27,680 bases of DNA from CAZEDL01 sp964585245 (GTDB lineage Bacteria; Patescibacteriota; Patescibacteriia; Magasanikbacterales; GWA2-37-8): contig CAZPCV010000016.1 in assembly GCA_964585245.1 (NCBI GenBank), positions 1 to 27,680 on the forward strand, written 5' to 3'. This document shows, one piece after another, positions 23,186 through 27,680 of the stretch. The notes under the pieces were generated by a model, which was given only the letters and a program-made list of their open reading frames with translations, did no database searches and was not told where the DNA came from. How positions within the stretch are numbered: position 1 is the stretch's first letter; every line of letters begins with the position of its first letter. The position numbers and the translations under genes were made by a program.

Positions 23186-23869
23186 ATGTCGTCTCAGCCC
23201 GATTCCAATGTGACCCCGTCAGGAAAGGGTCGTCTTCTGGCCATCGTGCCTCGACCCACCACTATGGGCGAACCCGTAGCGGTCGCGGGGACCATTCCGT
23301 CCGGGACGGGGGCGCTGTCCGTTGTGGCTCCCCCTGCCATCGATCCGCCCGCCTCCCCGGCCATCACACAGCCGATGGCGGCCGTCGTGCCGCCCGCCGC
23401 TCCCACCCCGGAGACGACCGCAATCATGCAAGCGCCCACCGCTTCGGCGGTCACTCCGGGCACCTCCGACGATCTGACGAAGGAGCTGAAGACGCAGAAT
23501 CTCCTCTCCTTCCTGGAGATGGAGACCCCTGCTGAGGCCGTCGAGCGGGTCGCCCGCCCGCTGCGGCGGGCGCTGGTGGCCACGGCCACCGCCCTCTGTT
23601 TGGTGTTGGGGGTGTGGGGGCTCACCGCCCACGTCAACGGCAAGGCCCAGGCCAAGGCTGCCCAGGCCTTGAGCTTCACCAAACTTGAGGCCAACGAGGC
23701 TCGCGTGGCTGTCACCCAGTGGCAGGCCCAGGCCATGGCCGCCCAGGCCAAGGCTGCCCAGCTCAAGACGCAGCTGACCGCGGCCAAGGCCGCCCTCGCG
23801 GCCGCCCAGGCCCAGCTGGCGGTCCAGCCCGCCAAGAAAAAGGGTCACCGCCACCACGCCCACCGCTAG
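23186..23869 (+). CDS. GC-rich membrane protein with Ala-rich coiled coil, unknown
   Basis: A 227-residue protein. A Pro/Ala/Thr-rich, probably disordered N-terminal region (1-95) and a short amphipathic stretch (DDLTKELKTQNLLSFLEMET) lead to one membrane helix (about 129-148, ALVATATALCLVLGVWGLTA). An Ala/Gln/Lys-rich coiled coil follows (about 152-215), with repeating 'AQAKAAQ' text, and a basic tail (KKKGHRHHAHR). With no signal peptide and a single internal helix, the N-terminus is probably cytoplasmic and the coiled coil outside, as in TolA-like or wall-spanning anchors, or the reverse. Much more GC-rich than its neighbours, with mostly G/C third positions; strong SD. It could be acquired or under different selection. 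No family recognised. Long ORFs on the opposite strand are by-products of its composition. Confidence 0.65.
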   Translation: MSSQPDSNVTPSGKGRLLAIVPRPTTMGEPVAVAGTIPSGTGALSVVAPPAIDPPASPAITQPMAAVVPPAAPTPETTAIMQAPTASAVTPGTSDDLTKELKTQNLLSFLEMETPAEAVERVARPLRRALVATATALCLVLGVWGLTAHVNGKAQAKAAQALSFTKLEANEARVAVTQWQAQAMAAQAKAAQLKTQLTAAKAALAAAQAQLAVQPAKKKGHRHHAHR

Positions 23870-23907
23870 GGCCGTCCGGCCCACCCCTCAAAGGGTGCGC
23901 AGCCTCC

Positions 23908-23965
23908 CTCCGGAAGCCGCTCACCTCGTAATTCTAATAATTGGAATTATGAGGTGCTTCCGGAG
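23908..23965 (+). repeat. 22-bp bulged stem-loop after the GC-rich membrane protein gene
   Basis: ctccggaag pairs with cttccggag, and cacctcgtaattc pairs with gaattatgaggtg (one G-T pair), with a 5-nt bulge (23917-23921) and a 9-nt loop. It precedes the terminator. Confidence 0.65.
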
Positions 23966-23983
23966 AGAGTAAAAAATTTTAAA

Positions 23984-24017
23984 AACAATCTCGATTCTGT
24001 CGAGGTTGTTTTTTTAT
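23984..24017 (+). terminator. Intrinsic terminator after the GC-rich membrane protein gene
   Basis: Stem aacaatctcga / tcgaggttgtt (one G-T pair) with a 5-nt loop and a long T-run. Confidence 0.85.
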
Positions 24018-24030
24018 TCTTGTATAGTGA

Positions 24031-24165
24031 GTGATGTTACTTTTTATCACTAAAAAGTAACCAAAAAGTGCTGAGGGGTTTCTGAACTCGCTATCGGAAC
24101 ATAGGAACATGAATACTGCTTATTCTAGTCGCTCAAACAGCAGAAACCCCCAGACCACCGCGCAA
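24031..24165 (+). repeat. 136-nt structured intergenic repeat, copy 2
   Basis: Second copy of the repeat at 21126-21261. Its first hairpin (24036-24061) is again a perfect 11-bp stem, but two base pairs differ from copy 1 in a compensatory way: A-T becomes T-A at the second pair, and G-C becomes A-T at the innermost pair. The middle region (about 24101-24125) is the most variable. Confidence 0.75.
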
Positions 24166-24189
24166 CGAAACATAATAGATCCCTCTAGT

Positions 24190-24276
24190 GTGTCATTCCC
24201 GCGCAGGCGGGAATCCATGCGTTTACATCTAACTCGCCTGTCATCCTGAACGAAGTGAAGGATCCCTGGTTATCAG
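24190..24276. repeat. Two REP-like palindromes
   Basis: cattcccgcgcaggcggga (an 8-9 bp stem with gcag loop) and catcctgaacgaagtgaagg are two short palindromic sequences of the kind dispersed in many bacterial genomes. They lie about 30 nt apart. Confidence 0.55.
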
Positions 24277-24432
24277 CGCTAAGCTTAAGTATTAGAGCGG
24301 TATGTAATGAACGGTGAATTTTTTTCGCCTACTACTTATTGCTTAACGCTTTACTGCTTATCGCTAGTTTCCCTGTGTATAACTTCTTGACAGGGCCGCT
24401 AACCACAGGTACGTTAAGATTATCATAAAAAT

Positions 24433-24549
24433 ATGAATGTAACTCACGCCAACAATTCATTGTTTATTAAGAAGGTCAACCCGATGTTGACCCGTATTTG
24501 CGTCTTGAACAATTGGATGAAGGGTGATGAGTGCATGGCTATGGAATGA
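24433..24549 (+). CDS. Possible small protein (38 aa) in an attenuator-like leader
   Basis: ATG 24433 to TGA 24549 encodes 38 residues beginning MNVTHANNSLFIKKV and containing CVLNNWMKGDEC. It has no SD. A TATCAT hexamer ends 6 nt before the ATG, which would suit a leaderless transcript, but no matching -35 box is seen at 17 nt. The ORF overlaps a hairpin (ggtcaac/gttgacc) and is followed by a terminator. It may be a leader peptide or chance. Confidence 0.2.
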   Translation: MNVTHANNSLFIKKVNPMLTRICVLNNWMKGDECMAME

Positions 24550-24605
24550 TAGTAAAGTCATAACTAGCAACAAGCATCACCCTGAATCCTAGCGATCAGG
24601 GTGAT
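24522..24605 (+). promoter_or_regulatory. Attenuator-like element with competing hairpins
   Basis: gggtgatg (24522-24529) can pair with catcaccc (24575-24582). The same catcaccc region forms the left arm of a 10-bp terminator stem (24576-24585 with 24596-24605) followed by TTT. The two pairings exclude each other, as in attenuators and riboswitches. Confidence 0.45.
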
Positions 24606-24648
24606 TTTAATTAGTAACGTTCTTTGCATTTAAACCTTCTACACACTG

Positions 24649-24723
24649 GCAATTGTCTGGCCAAAAGAGAATAAGATATTGTTTTTGTTTGGCCCGGCAA
24701 TTGCTTAGGATCATTGGAGATCC
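24649..24723 (+). promoter_or_regulatory. Hairpin leader before the small SD-led ORF
   Basis: gcaattg and ggccaaa pair with tttggcc and caattgc (24649-24704) around a small internal loop. A second hairpin ggatc/gatcc (24708-24723) follows. The SD ggagg lies 7 nt before ATG 24751. Confidence 0.55.
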
Positions 24724-24750
24724 AAGTACATTGCTTTTGGAGGATATCAG

Positions 24751-24933
24751 ATGAGCTGCTTTATCGATTCGTCCTACGAGAAGGATGAGTTCCGCGCATT
24801 GGTGCTAGAACTGCAGGAAGAGGGGTTCTTCCGACGCAGCGCGAGTGGCGGCGGTTCGTCCGCCACGCCTCAGCCAAGCGCAGTAAGTCCGGCCCCACCC
24901 GCGGTGGGGCCGGTCGTCGGGGAGCAGCCCTAG
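24751..24933 (+). CDS. Small SD-led ORF (60 aa), unknown, inside structured RNA
   Basis: ATG 24751 follows a strong SD (ggagg, 7 nt away). The 60-residue product has an acidic helical N-terminal half (SYEKDEFRALVLELQEEGFF) and a Gly/Ser/Pro-rich tail. No signal peptide or membrane segment; no family recognised. The ORF DNA is itself packed with perfect inverted repeats: gtggcgg/ccgccac (24845-24866), an 11-bp stem ccggccccacc/ggtggggccgg (24889-24913), and gggagc/gctccc around the stop codon (24920-24944). It may therefore be a real small protein on a folded message, or a chance ORF within a large non-coding RNA. Confidence 0.45.
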   Translation: MSCFIDSSYEKDEFRALVLELQEEGFFRRSASGGGSSATPQPSAVSPAPPAVGPVVGEQP

Positions 24934-25077
24934 CAGGGGCTCCCGGGCTTGTCCTGGTTTCCAGCCAGGACAAGCCCGTAGGGCGGCGATGGAGTAGTGA
25001 GGTGTGTAGGAGGGGAGTGGATGGACTTGTTCCTTGGTGCGAGGCTTGGCTTCGTGACAGGGACAGTCCATCCACTC
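24934..25077 (+). ncRNA. Highly structured RNA region upstream of the ribozyme
   Basis: It contains a perfect 14-bp hairpin (cgggcttgtcctgg 24944-24957 / ccaggacaagcccg 24965-24978). It also has a long bulged hairpin (gagtggatggac 25015-25026 with gtccatccactc 25066-25077, continued by tgttcc/gggaca and an inner cgaggc/gcttcg). No gene is seen. It may be the 3' UTR of the small ORF or part of a larger RNA. Confidence 0.55.
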
Positions 25078-25149
25078 GGTGTAGGTCTTCCGGTGTTACC
25101 GGAACTGATGAGTCCTAATTGTAGAATGCGACAGGACGAAACCGAAATT
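25078..25149 (+). ncRNA. Hammerhead ribozyme candidate (stem III open)
   Basis: All conserved core positions are present in order. GUC cleavage triplet at 25085-25087, then stem I uuccggu/accggaa (25088-25094 and 25098-25104, 3-nt loop), CUGAUGA at 25105-25111, stem II guccu/aggac (25112-25116 and 25133-25137), then GAA at 25138-25140. A25141-C25142-C25143 pair with G25084-G25085-U25086 as stem III. Predicted cleavage is after C25087. The match to the catalytic consensus is complete. The weak point is stem III, only three Watson-Crick pairs, although a mismatched extension (A-G, U-A, G-A, U-A, G-U, G-U) can lengthen it. It lies directly after a long hairpin and before the next promoter. Confidence 0.8.
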
Positions 25150-25176
25150 TTGCTAAAAATTCTAATAAAATAGCTA

Positions 25177-25205
25177 TTGACAGAACCCTATTTTTGTGCT
25201 ATACT
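25177..25205 (+). promoter_or_regulatory. Consensus promoter for small RNA candidate A
   Basis: TTGACA, 17-nt spacer, TATACT, with extended -10 TG (TGCTATACT). Confidence 0.8.
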
Positions 25206-25211
25206 GTAAAC

Positions 25212-25310
25212 GTGATACAAAGTAAACCTAGCGCCAACGTATAACCCCACTAGTAATAGCGGGGTTATATCGTTAAGAAGGGGATTATGCGGCCAGCAGG
25301 CCGTTTTTTT
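25212..25310 (+). ncRNA. Small RNA candidate A
   Basis: A transcript of about 100 nt is implied by the consensus promoter and a terminator (cggcc agca ggccg plus seven Ts, 25290-25310). Between them is a 13-bp bulged hairpin (aacgtataacccc 25236-25248 with ggggttatatcgtt 25261-25274). No SD-led ORF of useful size fits inside. It does not match tmRNA, SRP RNA, RNase P or 6S signatures that I can recall. Confidence 0.55.
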
Positions 25311-25319
25311 GCTGCCTAC

Positions 25320-25348
25320 TTGCATTTTTGCCTTGTTTTTGCTATACT
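25320..25348 (+). promoter_or_regulatory. Promoter for small RNA candidate B
   Basis: TTGCAT, 17-nt spacer, TATACT, with extended -10 TG (TGCTATACT). It starts 10 nt after the terminator of unit A. Confidence 0.6.
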
Positions 25349-25354
25349 TTTGTC

Positions 25355-25452
25355 TGTAGGCCTCAATCGGGCCTTTGTATCACCATTGGCATCAAGGCAT
25401 ACCCTTTGAGCCTACATTTGAGAAAATATCCCATTGGCGTGGGATGTTTTTT
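25355..25452 (+). ncRNA. Small RNA candidate B
   Basis: The implied transcript of about 98 nt begins with gtaggc (25356-25361), which pairs with gcctac (25410-25415) to close a domain. Inside, aggcc/ggcct and a tcaagg/cctttga pairing are possible. It ends at terminator hairpin atccca/tgggat (25428-25445) plus a T-run. The terminator ends just before the stop of the convergent membrane protein gene. Confidence 0.45.
25428..25452 (+). terminator. Terminator of small RNA candidate B
   Basis: Stem atccca / tgggat with a 6-nt loop and six Ts. It sits between two convergent units. Confidence 0.65.
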
Positions 25453-25453
25453 A

Positions 25454-25930
25454 TTAATGTGTTTTTTTGCGTTTGAGCCGGAGAAGTTCCAAGATGGTTT
25501 GGCCTAATTCATGAAGCCAATTCAACACCGATTTATAGTAGGCGATATTTAAAAGTAATAGTGAAATAACCACGATCGCGTCGTAGCTTTGCCGGATCCA
25601 ATAGTCGTCCTCTAGTCGTATCCACATGCCGAATTCATCGAAGGTCAATCCCAGGCCCATACCATAAATGAAGGTAACTATGCGAAAATTGCGCGAGCTT
25701 AATTCCGGCCGGCGCATGATGAAGTAAAAGCCGACTAGTACCAAAATTACTACGCCGTAGGTGAAATGATGAATATGCACGCCGCGAATAGTGAGAAAGA
25801 AGTTTGGCAACAGCTTTCCTAATACCAGATAGACGAATAAGCGCGACGCGACGAAGGTGGCGAGAAAAGAAGAGGCGATAATGCCAATGAGGCGGCGATT
25901 GCTGGGCGTATTGTAGTCGGCGATATGCAT
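25454..25930 (-). CDS. Conserved-looking integral membrane protein, unknown
   Basis: A 158-residue protein with about four membrane segments. Polar residues lie in or beside them in striking clusters: VHIHHFTYG (His52, His54, His55), LTFDEFGMW (Asp98, Glu99) and RLEDDYW (Glu107, Asp108, Asp109). Such His/Asp/Glu placement suggests a metal site, as in membrane hydrolases of the CREST type, but this is only a resemblance. The ATG follows the topA stop by 2 nt, so the two genes are in one operon. No family name is assigned. Confidence 0.75.
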   Translation of the reverse strand: MHIADYNTPSNRRLIGIIASSFLATFVASRLFVYLVLGKLLPNFFLTIRGVHIHHFTYGVVILVLVGFYFIMRRPELSSRNFRIVTFIYGMGLGLTFDEFGMWIRLEDDYWIRQSYDAIVVISLLLLNIAYYKSVLNWLHELGQTILELLRLKRKKTH

Positions 25931-25932
25931 AT

Positions 25933-27680
25933 TTAAATATCAGCTTCTTTTTTGAAAGCGCACTCTTTGTTGCTGCAGGCGATCACACCTTTGGCTTTGA
26001 AAACAAGCAATGATTCGCAGGTCGGGCACTTTTCGCCGTTGGGTTTATCCCACATGGCGAACTTGCAGTCCGGGTAACGGTTGCAGGCAAAAAATAATTT
26101 TCCGCGTTTGCTCTTTTTTTGTACCATGTCGCCGGTTTTGCATTCGGGGCAGCTTACATTCAATTTGGTTTCGATTTTTTTAATGTATTTGCAGTCCGGA
26201 TATTTGGAGCAACCAAGAAAGGGCCCGAAGCGTCCGCGCTTCATCGCAAGCGGTGCGCCGCAGGTGGCACATTTTTCATCGCTGAGTGTGACCTGGCTCA
26301 ATTCCGCGGCTTCTTTGCCGAATGGACGCGTGCTTTTGCATTCCGGATAGCCGCTGCAGGCCAGGAATTTACCAAAGCGTCCGGTTTTAATGACCATTGG
26401 TTTCTGACATTTATCGCAAACTTCGTCGGTGGCTTCTTCGGTTAATTCTTTTTTGCTGAGTTCTTTGTCCTTTTTGTCGAGATTTTCTTTGAAAGGGCCA
26501 TAAAATTCAGCCATTACTTTTTGCCATTCTTTGTTACCTTCGGCGATTTCATCCAGATTATTTTCAACTTGTGCGGTAAATTCATAATCCACGATGTGGG
26601 GGAAATGTTCCACTAATAAATCATTGACCAAATAAGCGATTTCTTCGGGTTCTAATTTTTTGCGTTCATCGCGTTTCACGTAGCCGCGATCTTCGATGGT
26701 CGCAATTGTGGGTGCATAGGTGGAGGGCCGCCCAATACCATGTTCTTCGAGAATTTTGACTAAGGTGGCGTCGGAATAGCGAGCAGGTGGCTCAGTGGAG
26801 TGCTGCTCGGGGGTGAGTGTGTCGCAGGTCATGGCGCTGCCATTTTGTAACACAGGCAAACTGTTTTCTTTGATTTTTTCCGGGTAGAGTTTAAGCCAGC
26901 CATCGAATATAATGGTTTGACCGGTGGCATGAAATGTATATTGGTTATTGCTGACAATATCGAGTGAGGCGGCGTTGAGCAGGGCTTCTTTCATTTGGGT
27001 GGCGACAGCACGTTTCCAGATGAGGGTGTAGAGACGGTATTGATTATTGTCTAAAAATGGTTTAACTAAATCTGGTGTGCGCAGGGCACTGGTGGGGCGG
27101 ATGGCTTCGTGAGCTTCTTGAGCGTTTTTATTTTTGTTTTTAAAGAGGCGCGGTTCGGCTAGTTGGTATTCGGGCCCAAATTCTTGGAGAACGACAGTGG
27201 CCGCTTCGGTTAAGAATTGGTCGGACAGTTGCACAGCATCGGTACGCATGTAAGTGATGAGACCGACATGGCCTTCGCTACCCAACTCTACTCCTTCATA
27301 CAATTGTTGGGCGAGACGCATAGTTTGTTTGGCCGAAAATCCCAAAGCATTATTAGCTTCTTGTTGTAAGGTCGAAGTAGTAAACGGGGAATTCGGTTGG
27401 CGGGTAGTTTTTTTGGTTTCAATGTTCGCGACCGAGTAGCTGGCTCCCACGAGAGCTGTCAGTATCTGGTCTACCTGTTCCTTATTTTTCAAATCAAGTT
27501 TATCTAATTTTTTATCTGGAGTGGCAATCAGCTTCGCTATCACTTGTTCCTTGTTCCTTGTTCCTTGTTCCTTTTCAATAAATGCTCCTTCGATACTCCA
27601 ATATTCTTGTGGTACGAACGCTTTAATTTCTCGTTCACGTTCGACCACTAGGCGAACTGCTACGGACTGCACACGTCCGG
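25933..27680 (-). CDS. topA: DNA topoisomerase I, N-terminal part beyond window
   Basis: Type IA topoisomerase that relaxes negative supercoils behind RNA polymerase. The visible part (about 582 residues) begins in GRVQSVAVRLVVERE, well inside the gene, and the frame stays open to the window edge. The active-site tyrosine is in GLITYMRTDA (Tyr codon at 27250-27252). The core region EEHGIGRPSTYAPTIATIED is typical. The C-terminus carries four Cys4 zinc ribbons: CDKC...CSGYPEC, CATC...CSKYPDC, CPEC...CNRYPDC and CPTC...CSNKEC. A tandem heptanucleotide repeat (27544-27571) encodes a low-complexity KEQGTRNKEQ stretch. Confidence 0.96.
   Translation of the reverse strand, partial: GRVQSVAVRLVVEREREIKAFVPQEYWSIEGAFIEKEQGTRNKEQVIAKLIATPDKKLDKLDLKNKEQVDQILTALVGASYSVANIETKKTTRQPNSPFTTSTLQQEANNALGFSAKQTMRLAQQLYEGVELGSEGHVGLITYMRTDAVQLSDQFLTEAATVVLQEFGPEYQLAEPRLFKNKNKNAQEAHEAIRPTSALRTPDLVKPFLDNNQYRLYTLIWKRAVATQMKEALLNAASLDIVSNNQYTFHATGQTIIFDGWLKLYPEKIKENSLPVLQNGSAMTCDTLTPEQHSTEPPARYSDATLVKILEEHGIGRPSTYAPTIATIEDRGYVKRDERKKLEPEEIAYLVNDLLVEHFPHIVDYEFTAQVENNLDEIAEGNKEWQKVMAEFYGPFKENLDKKDKELSKKELTEEATDEVCDKCQKPMVIKTGRFGKFLACSGYPECKSTRPFGKEAAELSQVTLSDEKCATCGAPLAMKRGRFGPFLGCSKYPDCKYIKKIETKLNVSCPECKTGDMVQKKSKRGKLFFACNRYPDCKFAMWDKPNGEKCPTCESLLVFKAKGVIACSNKECAFKKEADI
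27544..27571. repeat. Tandem heptanucleotide repeat in topA
   Basis: Four perfect copies of ttgttcc. The unit is not a multiple of three, so gain or loss of one copy would shift the topA frame. Confidence 0.85.

Larger units (their letters stand above)
23870..24750 (+). other. 880-nt region without a confident protein gene
   Basis: In order it holds: a 22-bp stem-loop and terminator (23908-24016), the second copy of the 136-nt repeat (24031-24165), REP-like palindromes (24190-24276), an AT-rich stretch, an attenuator-like element with a 38-codon ORF (24433-24605), and two hairpins that begin the structured leader of the next small gene (24649-24723). Confidence 0.6.

Noticed and set aside
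23194..23884. ORFs of more than 200 codons on the minus strand opposite the GC-rich membrane protein gene
   Set aside because: They mirror the GC-rich codon pattern of the plus-strand gene, which has a promoter, strong SD and terminator. No such signals exist on the minus strand.
24387..24426. TTGACA at 24387 as promoter for the 24433 ORF
   Set aside because: The 17-nt position gives only tacgtt, and the better TATCAT is 28 nt away. Not a supported pair.
24361..24440. DnaA-box-like strings (tgtgtataa, ttatcataa) in an AT-rich stretch not far from parAB, as a possible origin
   Set aside because: Each differs from the consensus, there is no cluster, and dnaA, rpmH or gidA-type neighbours are absent.
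25287..25409. A 40-codon ORF with a hydrophobic stretch (ATG 25287, TGA 25407-25409)
   Set aside because: Its first codons are the terminator stem and T-run of small RNA unit A, and its hydrophobic part is the T-rich promoter of unit B. The hydrophobicity is explained by these signals.
1..27680. CRISPR arrays, insertion sequences, integrases or rRNA genes
   Set aside because: No regularly spaced repeats, transposase or integrase motifs, or rRNA sequence were seen.

Overview
The window looks like a chromosome segment of a Candidate Phyla Radiation (Patescibacteria, probably Parcubacteria-type) bacterium. This rests on gene order and protein style rather than a marker gene. The run rplO-secY-adk-map is the tail of the spc ribosomal operon. 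Most housekeeping genes are compact, overlap or nearly touch, and have weak or no Shine-Dalgarno (SD) sequences. A Tad-type pilus cluster has no secretin, as expected for a cell without an outer membrane. TGA is used as an ordinary stop, so the UGA-recoded lineages (Gracilibacteria/SR1) are unlikely. I cannot name the organism.

Layout. 1-3472 (+): L15 (partial), SecY, adenylate kinase, methionine aminopeptidase. 3474-8710 (-): seven-gene Tad/Flp pilus operon (TadE, TadG-like, CpaB, TadA, TadB, TadC, prepilin peptidase). 8825-15440 (+): DUF192 protein, an 801-residue secreted protein with a polymorphic-toxin architecture, a pentapeptide-repeat protein as likely immunity partner, then ruvX, recO, an unknown helical protein and asnS, closed by a terminator. 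15441-17820 (+): two GC-rich, proline-rich secreted proteins with strong SDs and flanking hairpins; they look like divergent paralogues. 17826-19281 (-): metallophosphoesterase, DUF1653 protein and tRNA-Leu(CAA). 19323-21106 (+): parA-parB. 21320-22908 (-): RelA/SpoT without its ACT domain. 22965-25452 (+): a non-housekeeping stretch with a GC-rich membrane/coiled-coil protein behind a structured leader, a 136-nt structured repeat (second copy after parB), REP-like palindromes, an attenuator-like leader, a small SD-led ORF inside a hairpin-packed RNA that ends in a hammerhead ribozyme candidate, and two tandem small-RNA-like units. 25454-27680 (-): unknown membrane protein and the C-terminal part of topA, cut by the window edge.

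The genes fall into two styles. Core genes use moderate GC and little SD signal. A second set (starts at 15533, 16751, 23186, 24751) is GC-rich, has near-consensus SDs 5-7 nt before ATG, and is bracketed by long perfect stem-loops. The most interesting signals are the hammerhead with its upstream structured RNA, the Tad-adjacent toxin/immunity pair, and the repeat whose two copies differ by compensatory base-pair changes.
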